A DNA stretch of 60,000 nt from Cryptomeria japonica (Eukaryota; Streptophyta; Pinopsida; Cupressales; Cupressaceae), in assembly GCF_030272615.1 (NCBI RefSeq), contig NC_081415.1, forward strand, positions 626,575,740 through 626,635,739. Direction: 5' to 3'. Under the pieces are notes generated by a model. The model saw only the letters and a program-made list of their open reading frames with translations. It searched no databases and was not told where the DNA came from. Of this stretch, positions 12,015 through 23,631 are shown piece by piece. A program made the translations under genes and the position numbers. Numbering within the stretch: the stretch's first letter is position 1; each line of letters starts with the position of its first letter.

Positions 12015-15000
12015 CTTTTTTCATTTTTCTCCTCCTCATTTGATTTGTGGAATTCCTCGAACCTATTTAGGATGGACTCCATCTCTGCTTGATTCGACAC
12101 CTGGGTAGAATCTGTGATTACACGAACACGGGAGATGGTATCCTCAACCTCTACAAATTTCTTTTTTTCCATCCTTTAGCATGGATGCCATGACTTCAAA
12201 ACTAACTTGAATTTCTAGTAACTTATTGAATGCATCAAGTGAAAAGTCTTGTCCAGTGAAGTGATCCATTAAGGACATAAATTCTTGTGTGATGGCATCG
12301 CTGGTAATGAGATTCTGATTGCATCATACAGATAAAAAGGAAGGTCAACAATCTTGGCAGAAATGAGATCAATCTCATCATCACCTTCCTTCCATTCTCG
12401 ATCTAGCTCTGCTATCATCAACTTTATTGTCTCTTTCCTATAAGACAGTAGTGGAAAGATTTAGATATATTTTCCTCTTGAAGGAACCACTTTAATTTCA
12501 ACGAGGATGTCTATTCTGAAGTCCTGTATTTTGCTTCAAAGTGTTGTACTTTTTTCAATATTTTCAATCACTTGAGATAGTGAAGTTTTAACACTTTGCA
12601 TCTGACTTTGAATCACTTCAAAACATGTCAACAACCCAACTATCAAACTTAGGAGATGAGACCCTTCTCACTTTAGTCATGCTATCCACTCGTCCACCAC
12701 TCGGCCCTTGGCTCCTACCTATTCAATTTTATTGAGAGCTTCAGGGTCTATTGAGGATCCTATGGGCTCAAATTCTTGAGAGGATTGGGTAACTTTTAGA
12801 AGAACATTAGTCAGTTGTTCACATTTCTATTTTAATTCATTCTTTGCATCCCTCTCTTGGTCAAGTCTTTGTATCAAAGAGTTTAAAGCTATCTGAGAAT
12901 CCAACTTAACACTTTCATACGTCTCCTGTCCAAGCTCTATAATTTGCATTATGTAATCCTCAGGTCGTACATCATCCTTATTTGTATATGATGATGGCAC
13001 CATGAATTTAGCATGCTTCCTTTTAGAGGTCGGGTCTACTAACACCCGGGAAATAGCCTTCGGCTTCTTTGTTCCCTTGGGCTTTGGAGGAACCAATTGC
13101 TCAAAGTGAAAATCATCAGGCGAAATCACTAGTTTCTTCCTCTTAGCTACTACTACCTCCATCCAAGGTGGTAATTCAGGGTTAGCCGGTGGGGTAGTAG
13201 CTTCTTGTTGAGTGTCACTTAGTATTTTAGGAGCATGCTAGCTTGAACTGGCAACGGTGACTGATATCAATGTTGATGTATCTAGTGATATACCTGCTAA
13301 TGCAACAACATCCGTTGATGCTGACCCTTCTTCAGTGATGGCCACAGAGGAGAAAGTGGAAGGTGCAGTTGAAAGAACTTGAGTAGTAATCAAAGGTGGA
13401 ATTTCTATTATAATTGTTGTAGTAGAAATAACTTCAGTGTTTACCTGAGATAGAATCTTTGTTATGACCACTGTAGAAGGAAAGGTCATCATTTGTTGTT
13501 CTGTGAATGCTTGCTCCATAGCTTCAAGAAACTCGAATATTGAAGATTCAATAGTGGTTGAAGGAATATCATCAAGGCTGGAAAAGTTGGATAGTGTGAA
13601 GAATTATTGAGCAGTCTCTAATTGAGTCATGCCCATACCAAGGTCCTAATCATCGAATTCCTCTTCCTCATGATCAGAATCAAAATCAATGGAATGAAGA
13701 ATTATTTGTGAATGAGTTGGTGCCTGTGAAGTGGCTGGAACATTAACTTCACCAAGATGTGATGTTTCTTCAACTTGCATTTCCTCTTGTCGAGGAATTT
13801 CACCTTCTTCCACCTCTTTCTCTTTTCCAGTATCTCCAGCAGTCTGCTGTTCTGGCTCCTTTATAACTGTCTCCTGAGCTGCTGAGGATGATTCAGCTTT
13901 CTTGGACCCTTTAATTATGAACTTGATTTTGGGCCCTTTCCCCTTGGATTGCGTTACAGGAGCTAAAGATAATGCTTGTGAATCTTCTTTGGCCTTGGTT
14001 CTTGTTTTAGCTGTAATTGTCTTACTAGCCAGGCCATCACTATTATCATCATCTCTAGAACTTGCAGGAAGCTATTTCATCCTAAGATTCTTTTTAAGCA
14101 ACCATGGTATGTTGTTTGCCAAAATAGGAGAGATTCTTTGAGTGATAGATTTACTTTCCTTTTTTGACCATTGCACCAGTGGGAATGGGGAGTCGACAAT
14201 CTTCTTTTCATAATAGATAGGGTCTATTATGTCATCAGTGTCTTCCATGGTCATTGGGATCTTTGTTAAATGCAAATTTTCAATCTGTTCCAGGGTAAGA
14301 CGACTAAAATCCATCCTTCTTATATCTTCTTCATTTTGACAGTCTACCTATACATCTTCAAATCTATAGACATGAGTGTAACTCCTCTTGAGTTTGTTCT
14401 TCATACCATGAAAATAAAAATTGTTTCGTGCCTTGAATCTTCTCATTTTGTTCAATTGCATTTCTTCCTCCATATTTTTGGCTTTGGGGTTGGTTAGGAC
14501 CGAGTACCTACCAAATGATTCGGGGAACTTCAACCCACTCTTATGTGCTTGTTATTTCTTTTCATGCACATAGATTATTTGCCAACACAACTCCATGAGA
14601 ATGATCTTGTCAGAAGGATACCTCGGTAGAATAAAGGGTTCACCTGAGAAACATCCGATCTGGATGTAAGTGAATGTTGGGAACTGAAGGAAAACGCATC
14701 CAAAATGAGACACCCTGTTATATGCAGCCTATGATAATCTTTTATTCTGCAGGCTCTTATCGAACATACACTTCCACATAACAAAGAAGTCATCATTAAC
14801 TCTTCTAACGTGGCTACCTTGATTCTTGATCGTAAGTTGATCATAGTATTCCCAGACATGAACTAATCTCCTGTCACCTTTAGTGGACAAACCTGGATAT
14901 TGTCTCATTGAAGCGACTACATAAACTAGGTAGGAAGTCATATAAAATTTCAATGTTACTTTGACTTCTTTCAATTATGCGTAGAGTGCATCACTAATCT

Positions 15001-15709
15001 GCTCACCTCAGTCAATCCTAGTAGTGCCTTTCCTGATTATATTCATGTAATAACACATCTAGCTTTGAAAGTAGTGAGAGTCCTTTAAACCCTTCACTCT
15101 TGATAACATGGTGACCATGTCATTGTACTCCTCATTGAAGTCACTCCTATAAAAAAACTTGGGCCATCGCGAGGTAGTGGAATGTCTAGCAGTAGAGAGA
15201 TACACAGTATTGATCACTTTCTTGCATTTGGTCTCGTTTTTCTCATAGTACTCTTGAGCACTTTCTTGAGAAATGTCAGCTACTTCTTCAACTGGAGAAC
15301 CTTTGAAAACATTGTTGAAGAAAACACTATCCAGAGTCATAATGATTTTTTGATCAACATCCCTAACTTCTCTTGTATTTGGATCAAAGTGATCCACTAC
15401 TGCAAGTACAAATTTTGGATCATGAGCTGCAACTGGGAAGGATGCATATTTATGCAAATCTGATTTGATCAGGTTTGTTAGGCGAGTAGGAGCTTTCTCA
15501 ACTAGGTCAATAAAATCCTGCATACTAACATGTCCAATTTTTGTATCTTTGATCTCCTTGATGTTTGAGTCCAGTGAAATTTCCGTGTACAAATTCAAGT
15601 ATTTATCATACTTGTACTTCATCTTTTTTGTTGATGTTTTACCCGAAGAAGATTCCAACTGGCTTGAGGAAGGCTTTGATTTGTCATGAGAGGGCATTGA
15701 CATTTGCAA
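11984..15709 (-). pseudogene. Element R3 ORF, about 1,240 codons, unknown function
   Basis: All open pieces (15709-15059, 14974-14729, 14533-14348, 14314-14072, 13519-13238, 13162-12827, 12172-11984) share one minus frame, so this is one decayed ORF with about a dozen stops. It starts MQMSMPSHDKSK. Visible regions: a Ser/Lys-rich N-terminus, a globular region of about 500 residues, a charged Lys/Glu/Ser linker with a KGKGPKIKFIIKGSKK basic patch (about 13900), a Ser/Thr/Val-rich low-complexity region, a second basic patch with PPKPKGTKKPK, and a C-terminal Glu-rich helix. I find no gag, protease, RT or integrase motif. A second copy of its C-terminal half lies at 58738-60000. The layout (globular N-terminus, basic and low-complexity middle, coiled C-terminus) resembles the second ORF of element A, but I see no clear residue match. 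Confidence 0.7.
12015..12037 (-). other. Polypurine tract of element R3
   Basis: On minus it reads GAGGAGGAGAAAAATGAAAAAAG, all purine except one T. It abuts the LTR start at 12014 and overlaps the end of the R3 ORF. Confidence 0.65.
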
Positions 15710-15879
15710 ATGACTATATTCAACACTGAGGATTGGCTTCTTTGATAGTTATCATCATCAATAAAATCAACTTTTATCAATCGGATCGAAAAATCAGACT
15801 CAGAATAGGTTTGGGAGTAAAACTGTCAAAAATAGCAGGTCAGGGAAAAAAGTCTGATCTGCACCTTAGGAGTCAAAAT

Positions 15880-16910
15880 TTGCCTATCGGACTTGAAAGT
15901 TTGATGTGCGAGGATAAAACATCTTTACTTGCATTTCGAACATTATAGTCCGATGTACAAATAGGGGAAAGTCATTAGCACATCGGACTTTAAAGTCCAA
16001 TGTGCAAGCTGGGAAAAAAAAATTAGCACATCGGACTTTAAAGTCCGATGTGCAGGTGGAAAAAATTTACAAAAGATCAACACATAAGGCTTTAAATACC
16101 GATGTGCTAGTTGGGGGAAAAGAAACTGATCGACATGTCAGGTTTTGAAACCCGACATGTCAATCAAAAACTCTTTCCCCTCGCATATCGGATTTTAAAG
16201 TCCGATGTGTGAGGGTTACCCTCTTGCATATCGGACTTTAAAATCCAATATGTGAGGGTCAATATTGATTGGCCTACATACCAGATTTTAAAACCTGGTG
16301 TGTAGGCTAGGGGAAGGAATTTCTTTAAAAGGAAACTGGATTTTAAAGTCCGATAACCCTCCAAAGATAATGACCGAGCAAAACCAAAAAGGCAGAAACG
16401 AAGGGGAGAACAAACAAAAATATGAAAACTCGAAAAGAAACAAAAAAACTACCTCGGTCCGCCATGGCGAGAGAAAAATCTGATGAAGACTTGATAAATC
16501 CTCAAGGTCGATGAGCGAGAATGGAGGAGAGAAGAGGAGGCACATGCAGAGGAGAAAAATCAAATCAAAATGAAGAAATGAAATACTCAAAATTAATAAA
16601 TAACCCTCCAAATTAGTAATTAATGCTGCATTAATTACCAAACATGCAGTACATATTGGACTTTAAAGTCCGACATGCAGGAATAAATTCTTGCAAGTCA
16701 GACTTTAAAGTCAGACATGCAACTTCTAACCAGAAGACCTGCAGGTCGGACTTTAAAGTCTGATCTGTAGGGGAAGCATTACCTGTAGGCCGAACTTTAA
16801 AATCCAACCTACAGGATAAAAATCCCTTTGCACATCGGACTTTAAAGTCCCATGTGCAATGACCTTTGAAAAAGGAATCATAGTCTGACCTGCAGGTAAA
16901 ACTGCAAATT
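15880..16910. repeat. Array of about 16 covarying palindromes, core GGACTTTAAAGTCC
   Basis: Units of 24-36 bp occur roughly every 35-55 bp, with one gap (16360-16645). The modal unit is GCACATCGGACTTTAAAGTC followed by CGATGTGC. Clear copies start near 15978, 16023, 16132, 16183, 16225, 16273, 16650, 16694, 16737, 16782 and 16828. The arms differ between units but stay complementary within a unit, e.g. GACATG/CATGTC, CCTACA/TGTAGG and CCTGTAGG/CCTACAGG. The array lies upstream of the R3 ORF on minus and beyond the 3' end of G4. Confidence 0.9.
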
Positions 16911-17222
16911 TTTAAAAACTAGAAAACAATAAAAATGAAAAACGAAAAGCTAAATGAGCTAACCGATGAAGTTGATCAAGCTCTCCTAGAGGTCATAAGG
17001 TACAAAACGGACCAGTTTTGTAGGGTTGCCTCATGATTTTGGCGATGCTAAATTTAAGGACAACAACTGGCTCTGACTAGGGAACAAGCTACACCACTTG
17101 AAGCTTGTAGAATGTAGAACTTCGAGTATCTGTATCCATTGGGCTATTGAGTCGAGTGACGAAAAGACTTAAAAAAAAAGACTATAGAATTACAATAAGT
17201 ACAAATCCTTTTACATTGCTCT
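16911..17222. other. Non-coding junction between palindrome array and G4
   Basis: No gene. At 17068-17084 the plus strand reads TGGCTCTGACTAGGGAA, preceded by GGACAACAAC. The near-identical TGGCTCTGACTGGGGA starts right after the left LTR of element TRG (29406). It probably marks the junction between G4's internal region and its 3' LTR, which would place the palindrome array inside that LTR. The LTR cannot be confirmed without a second copy. Confidence 0.4.
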
Positions 17223-18361
17223 TTATTGAGTAAAGAGCTTCAAATGTTCTCCACTATGAGGTAGTGAGAACGGGGTAGCATCCACATATTCAATTAAATA
17301 GCTATGCTTGCCACATATTTCATGAATAGTGAAGGGACCTTTCCATAAGGAGTCAAACTTTCCATGCAAACCCTTCGGTTCCCTCCTCTTGTCCCATAAC
17401 AAGACTTGATCACCATCTGAGAACTCACGGGAAGTTTTTTTCTTATCAAACAACACCTTCACTTGGCTTTGGTTTGCGGCAATCCTATCTACCACTTTTG
17501 CTCTTGTTTCTTCTAGCTGAGAAAGAAACATAATCCACTTATCGAGTGAATTTTGATAGGTTTCATCTTCAATGGCCTTGGCGAGCTTTAATGCTGGAAG
17601 TTCCACATGGATTGGAATCTCAAATTCAACCCATACAGAAGTTGAAAAGGTGACATACCAATTTCCCTTTTTGGAGTTATATGATCCTCCCATAGCACAT
17701 CATAAAGAGCTTTATGCCAATTTCATTGTCTCTCATCAACAAGCTTCCTCATAATAGTAACTAGATTCTTGTTGCTTGACTCGACCTGACCATTTCCTTG
17801 CAGATAATAGTCAGATGAGTGTGAAAGAGTAATACCATGATCAAAGCAAAAGGCAATGATCTCATAAGATGAAAAACATGAAGCATTATTAGCTACTATC
17901 TTATGAGGAACACCAAAACTTGAAACGATGTTTTCCTTCAAAAATTGACAAACCACCACCGAGGTAGATTGCTTGGTTGGGATTGCCTCCACCCACTTGG
18001 TGAAGTAATCTATCACTGTGAGAATGTATATGTGACCTGCACTAGATGTTGGATTGACAAGTCCAATGAAATCCAATCCCCACTGTTGAAAGGGCTCTTC
18101 AATTACAATTGGTTTAAGAGGAAGTGCAGCTAGTTTAGGCTTACCCACGAATTACTGACATTGCTCTCATTTGTGTACCCAACTGTATGTCTCCTTAAAT
18201 AATGTCAGCCAATAGTATCTAGCATGCAAGATTTTGTCTACAATAACAGGGGAAGAAAAATGTCCACCACAAGCAAGATCATGAAAAGCTTGAAGTAATC
18301 TTACTTGTTGTTGTTTGTCTATGCAATGCAAGAAATTGCCATCTAGGCTTTTCTTATACAA
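17223..18361 (-). pseudogene. G4 integrase (Ty3/gypsy)
   Basis: Order on minus: an H2C2 zinc-binding region (18361-18167, with HDLACGGHF), the catalytic core (18148-17723, with WGLDFIG and QVESSNK) and the C-terminal domain (17693-17223, with DGDQVLLWDKR and KFDSLWKGPF). The second catalytic Asp is lost: IVANNAS stands where IVSDNG is usual. The core is in a different frame from the C-terminal domain (shift near 17700), and a stop lies at about 18165. The fold is recognisable but the enzyme is inactive. Confidence 0.9.
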
Positions 18362-18406
18362 ACCATTGTCCCATAGGACAAAATTTACCGCTTTAAGCTT
18401 CAGGGT

Positions 18407-20226
18407 TCACCTTTCATTACATGACAGGTGTGCAGGACAATCTCCATATGTTAAGAGATATGCCAAGTCAGAATACCACTCATCAATGGTGCTGACAAAT
18501 AGAACCTTGGGAAGAGCTTGATTCATACCTTCATTTTCCAGCACCACTTCATCAATTGATTTGTTGTCATCTATCAACTGACATAAACCTTTTCCATGAA
18601 CCAACTTAGTGGGCTTAATTTCCATATTATATTCTTGAATCTTGGGAACCCAGTTGCCCCTTTTAGTTCCAAACTCTTGTTGTGTCAGAATTGACTTGAC
18701 AACAACATCAGGAAACAGAGCGATGACATGTGAATTTTGAATATAAAACTTGAAATGTTTCACCACTTTCACCATTACAAAAGAATGCTTCTCCATTTCT
18801 AAGTATTTCAACTCATGAGCCTTTAGTGGATAACTCATGAATGCAATAGGTGATTCTATGCCTTCATGATTTTTCTGCATTAGAATGGCCGGGTAGGTAT
18901 GAACTGATGCATAGCTATACATGATAAACTCTTTTGTTTAATCAAGGCATACCAAGACTGGGGCGTTTGCCATGGCCTCCTTGATTTGATGGAAAGCTTT
19001 CTTTCCTTTGGGAGTCCACTTGAAATAGAATTGCCTTTCATCATGTTAACTATATGACGAGATTGTTCAGCAAAGTCTGGAATAAATCTTCGCAAGAAGT
19101 TTACTTTGCCAAAGAAAGAATGAACAATAGTTTTACTTGTTGGCATGGAAAGATCACGAATAGCTTTCACTCTTTCATCATCAATTTTTATACCTTCTTT
19201 TGAAACAATATGCCCAAGTAACTTACCCTCGGTAACCCTAAAAACAAATTTCTTTGGATTGAGGGAAATTCCATGCTGATGACACTTACTCAAAACTAGT
19301 TGCAAGTGATAGAAATGATTTTGATGTTTCTTACAATAATTAGTCAAACCATCCAAATAAACTAGAATGAACTTACCAAGGAAACTTTGGAAGACCAAGG
19401 CAATTGCGCGTTGGAAAGTTGCTCCTGCATTTATCAATCGAAAAGGAATTTTTTGATATGCAAAAGTGCCCCAAGGTGTGGTAAATGTAGTTTTATGTTG
19501 ATCTTTTTCAAGGACCTCCACTTGATTGTAGCCCAAAAACCTGTCCAATATGGCCATCATCTCTGATCCAGTAACAGCTTGCAGGACATGATCCATGATA
19601 GGTAAAGAGTAATTATCTTTTAAGGATGCCTGATTCAGATTCTCGAAATCAACACATATCCAGATCTCACCATTCTTCTTACGTACAGGTACAGTATTGG
19701 CTATCCAAGAAGAATGATGAATGGGAAAGATTATCCTTGTTTTCAACATCTTTTGAACTTCAGAAAAGATAGTATCAGAGATCTTTGGGTTGTATTGCCT
19801 TTGCTTCTGATGGAAAGGCGTAGTACCTGATTTTAATGGAATGTCATGGCGGAGCTCTTAAGGATGAAAAGACTTTAGATCTTCATAGGAGTAGGCCAAG
19901 ACGTCAACATATTGTTGCAATAATGAAACAAATTTCTGCCTTTCTTCTTGTGAACAACACTTTCCAATGTTGATCATTTTTGGATTGTCCTCAGTCCCGA
20001 TGTTTACTTGTTCATATTCCATTGATCTTGCAGCTAATCTTTGTTGCTTTTTAACATAACGATCATGTTTGTCAAAAAGATTTTCTAGAGAAACTAGACC
20101 TTTGGGGATCTTGTTCCCTTTTAATTGCAGAAATTTTTCTCCCATTTCTGCATCAATACTTTCAATTGCATCCTTTGAAGGGCAGTGACTACCTTCAAAG
20201 TACAGATCATCAAAATTGTCAACCAT
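18407..20226 (-). pseudogene. G4 reverse transcriptase and RNase H
   Basis: 20226-19858 is the linker before RT. RT motifs run over 19749-19100 (RKKNGEIWICVDFENLN, then GATFQRAIALVFQ). The catalytic box reads VYLDGLT where YLDD or YVDD is expected, so the second metal-binding Asp is gone. 18922-18407 is the gypsy-type RNase H (SPIAFMSYPLKAHELKY and following), shifted by one frame from RT near 18900-19000. Stops lie at about 19855, 18940 and elsewhere. Confidence 0.9.
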
Positions 20227-20919
20227 CTACAAAATATTAATTACATGATGATCGTCATCAAACACTTGCCAATGATCAGAGTTGTCAGGAATACTTGGTC
20301 GAAAGACCAATTCAACTATGTATGTTGATTCCGAAAAATCTTTGTGAGGAACCAAATAGGTTGCTAATACTGCTAATGAGTTTTCCTTGTCATTAAATTC
20401 ACGAGAAACTACAGATATATCAAAAGCATCAAACACCTCTATTAGATCCCATACAAGGTTGCGATAGTGCCGTAGCCTTTCGCTCCTTGTCTGATATATA
20501 TTCCTGACTTGACAAACTATCAATTTGGCATCTCCTTGAGAATGTAAATTTTTAATCCCCTTCCTTTGGGCAACATTCATCCCCAAAAGAAGAGATTCAT
20601 ACTCGGTAGTGTTATTTGTGTTACCAAACTGCAATTTGAAGGAGAAAGGGAAACAAATTCCATTAGGAGAAACTAACACAACACCAGCTCCTAATCCAAT
20701 AGAAGAACAACTGCCATCAAATTCTAGTGTCCAAACATCATCTGGACTACCAATGTTGATGGTATTAAAATCAAGAATTTCTTGTTGTGAAGTTGAAGGT
20801 ATTTCTGCTTCTGTAACACTACTTTCACAATCAACTGGAACATCATTGAGTGGAATGGCATCTTCACTCTTAGGAGCCACCTCTAAACCATCATCAGCAT
20901 GCATGAAATAATTACCCAT
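20227..20919 (-). pseudogene. G4 extra RNase H placed between protease and RT
   Basis: A 230-codon open stretch in the same frame as the protease and RT. From residue 62 it has a full RNase H pattern: WTLEFDGSCSSIGLGAG (first Asp), NNTTEYESLLLG (Glu), QGDAKLIVCQV (second Asp) and SREFNDKENSLA (C-terminal His/Asp region, altered). This is the archaeal-like (aRNH) type typical of plant Tat elements. What is odd is its place: before RT, whereas the PMD-Tat element in this window has it after RT. The first 55 residues are acidic linker. The three acidic catalytic positions appear kept. Confidence 0.85.
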
Positions 20920-20940
20920 ACCTGACGATTCAAAAAGAAT

Positions 20941-21954
20941 CTATGCACATTGATCATCAGACTTGACAACAATGTATTTCAATTCTTTTTCTGGAAGCAA
21001 CTTTTGGATAACTCCTTTAACAAGAATATGAGCCTCAGTCATATCCATGTTTAACTCACCCCCAACATCTCTACAGAAATTTCTTCCCAACAATAGACCA
21101 TAGGAAGCCGACACATCGGCTACCAATACTGTCATCTTAATTTTCTTTTCTGGGAATGAAGCAAAAGCAAACTGCGCATCCTTGATCTGACCTATCAAGG
21201 AGACTTGATTATTATCCATGGAGAAACATCTTCCAAATGTTTTGGTCAAAGTTAAGCCAAGGGCATTGGAAACTTTTGATGACATAACATTATCAGATGC
21301 CCTAGAATTGATTACACAGTTACTAAGCTTATAACCATTTATCAACAAAGAGATATAGAATGGTTCTATCTTCTCTATAGGAGAAGGGGAAGTTACTAAA
21401 TTATTTTGAAGTAAGTTAGAATTAGGAAGATTACTAGGGGTAGTATCTTTTTCTTTAACAAACTTGACCAAAAGGTCAAATTGATCTAGATTAGATCTTA
21501 AAAATTCAACCTCAGACATTTGTATTTTGGTTTTGTTAGCATGGTCTAAAATATCAAATGACTGAAAGGAATTCATCAAAGATTGATTTGGGTTCTCATT
21601 TTGAGAACTTAAAATATTAGGTACACTAGTCTTTGATGCAGGTGTAGAAGAATTGATAGGTGCAGAAAAATTGACAGCAGTCGAAGAATCACATACACTT
21701 TTATCCTTCGTGGCGTCCATTGAAATAGCATTGTCTTTTACAGGATTTGGTATAGGAGTCCCACGCTTAGCAATAGAAATTGAAAAACATTGAGAATCCT
21801 TGATTTGAATAGGATCATCACTCTTCACAATGACAGGTGGTTGAGCTGCCTGTGCTTGCGAATGAGTGAATACTGCAAAGACATCCCCATCACATGTGTT
21901 TGGCATATCATCTTCTTGATATTTCATAAACCTAATATTAGAGTCACCAGCCAA
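20941..21954 (-). pseudogene. G4 gag C-terminus and aspartic protease
   Basis: 337 open codons. The N-terminal part is Ser/Asn/Pro-rich linker. The C-terminal 140 residues are a retropepsin: PFYISLLINGYKLSNCVINS, later VLVADVSASYGLLLGRNFCR (the flap and ILG/LLG region). The active site reads INSRAS where IDSGAS is usual, so both the catalytic Asp and the Gly are lost. Same frame as the downstream RNase H and RT. Confidence 0.85.
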
Positions 21955-22093
21955 CTCTACATCATCTTCTTGATGTAAATTGGCATCATCTTCACCAAAA
22001 GAGGGAATATCATTCTATTCAGCTTCATAATATCCTGTAGCTGAATTTCGGGGTGGTGCTTCCAACGCAAGCCTCTCTAGAGAAGAAGGCAAT

Positions 22094-22527
22094 TTATTCT
22101 TTGCTTGGATAAGTCCTTCTTGGAACATCACGATAAGAAGTATTTCCTTGTGAGGAAATTTTCTTCTTAAGTGCCAACAACTCATTTGCTAAAATTTGTA
22201 TCATAGAATCAACATAATTCATTGAAGGAATAGGTAAATCAGCAATTTGATTATTCCTAACCTTGTTCCTTATCTTACCGGCGAGGATAAGATCATCTTC
22301 GACCAATATAGCCAACTGTTGTGCAATGTCCAAATCTGTAGGATTATTTATTCGCAAAAGAAAGCTCACCTCTGGCAATTGAGCATTGATGAAGAAACAT
22401 TTCATGTTTCCAATAGTTGGTCATGAAGCAACTGGAATGCGATTGTGCAATCTGTTGAACTTTGCTACAAATTCATGCATAACTTCCTGAGGTTCTTTCT
22501 TCATTTGAGTTAACTGAGCCAACGATT
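22094..22527 (-). pseudogene. G4 gag fragment, cut off at 22527
   Basis: This is the C-terminal part of a Ty3/gypsy capsid (QMKKEPQEVMHEFVAKFNRL, then LPEVSFLLRINNPTDLDIAQ). One stop near 22421 breaks it. It ends abruptly at about 22527 against the tandem repeats of the PMD-Tat LTR, so the rest of the gag is missing from the window. Confidence 0.8.
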
Positions 22528-22877
22528 GATGAGAGGACAACGATTAATGACAAATCGATCACAAAATGACAAGATTGATAAGAGGACAAAACCCTAATTA
22601 GGATTGACGATGTCCAAAATGATGACAAATGAGCACGTACATTGATGCGATAGGATAAGATCGATCAAAATCATGACTGAAGATTGTTATCGACAAGACC
22701 AAATTCAAAAGCAAGACAAATGAAGAATACAGAAGAAGGACTTGATGCTCGCAAATTATAAAGACCAAGTGCGTGAAATAGGAGAAATGTTAATGCGACG
22801 CAAAAACCCTAAAATAAGGCAATGCACAAATGTTAAAGTACGATTCTGCAAGCGTTGACCATTTTTAGACGTCTACA
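22528..22877 (-). repeat. Truncated 3' LTR of PMD-Tat unit 1
   Basis: It matches 51631-51980 in step. It ends on plus in GTCTACA, next to the polypurine tract. The remaining 1.18 kb (the 50451-51630 part) is missing; the break falls inside the 48-bp tandem array. Confidence 0.85.
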
Positions 22878-22895
22878 TTTTGCCCCTCTTTGAGA
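22878..22895 (-). other. Polypurine tract of PMD-Tat unit 1
   Basis: On minus TCTCAAAGAGGGGCAAAA directly before the LTR start TGTAGAC. The identical tract sits at 51981-51998 beside the central LTR. Confidence 0.85.
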
Positions 22896-23631
22896 CAATG
22901 TGATATTAAGCGTTGTTTCAAAGAATAATAATGAAAATGCCCCAGACACTGACAATGACATATGCATGCCCCCTCGAGGAATTGGCCAGAAACATCCAAA
23001 AAAGAGGCCAATTGATCGATAAGAATGATAGAACATGATAGGAGCAAACAGACTGAAAATTAGAGATCGGATATAGAAATGAAAAGCAATTGATGGTGCA
23101 AAAGACCGCAACTGACATGAGATGGAGAGAGTGCACATCCAGCTATGCACTGACAAAGATCTATAAATGAGACCAAGAGAGTGAAAATTTCTCATTTGCA
23201 CTAGCCCAAAGAAGAGGAATTGTTGCTTTGGAAATAGACACGTGCAGAGAGATAGCAAAAATTCCAATGGTAGATCACCTCGGAGAACATGTACACACCT
23301 ACAAATGACCGAACAACGCAGGAGCAGCGGTATGTATCTCAAAAACCCATATTGTCAATTTGATGAATTTTGAGCGCTTGCGGGGCCCACAGGGAATGCA
23401 GAAACTGACTTTTGCGCTTGTTTAGGGTACACAGACGTAGTTCAATGCAACATAGGCGCAGTTGTGCCCTGGGAACTCAATTTTGGTAAAAAACAACATG
23501 AAAATGATCAGAAAAGGGGGGATAAGGGTAGGATAGGTCAAAATAGATTAGAAACACCTTGATTTGGACATGAAACAAGGAAATGCAGCCCGTAGGAGCA
23601 AACCCTAAAATTGACAAAATGTGCCCCAATT
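22896..23631 (+). other. Leader of the antisense PMD gene
   Basis: No protein-coding gene is supported. It matches 51999-52808. It holds a plus-strand TATA-like box (23161) and a short motif region (23420-23470) related to the ACACAGGCGCA repeats at 50179. A long minus ORF crosses it but does not look like protein. Confidence 0.7.
23161..23168 (+). promoter_or_regulatory. TATA-like box for the antisense PMD gene, unit 1
   Basis: CTATAAAT, about 470 bp before the PMD start codon and on its strand. It is conserved with its context in unit 2 (52264-52271). It suggests that the PMD gene is transcribed from its own promoter rather than from the LTR. Confidence 0.5.

Noticed and set aside
16288-16641. 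Hydrophobic minus ORF within the palindrome region
   Set aside because: Low-complexity reading of AT-rich DNA; no conserved motif and no second copy.
15880-16910. CRISPR-like array
   Set aside because: Units are palindromic and vary, spacing is irregular, and the context is plant retrotransposon DNA with no cas gene.
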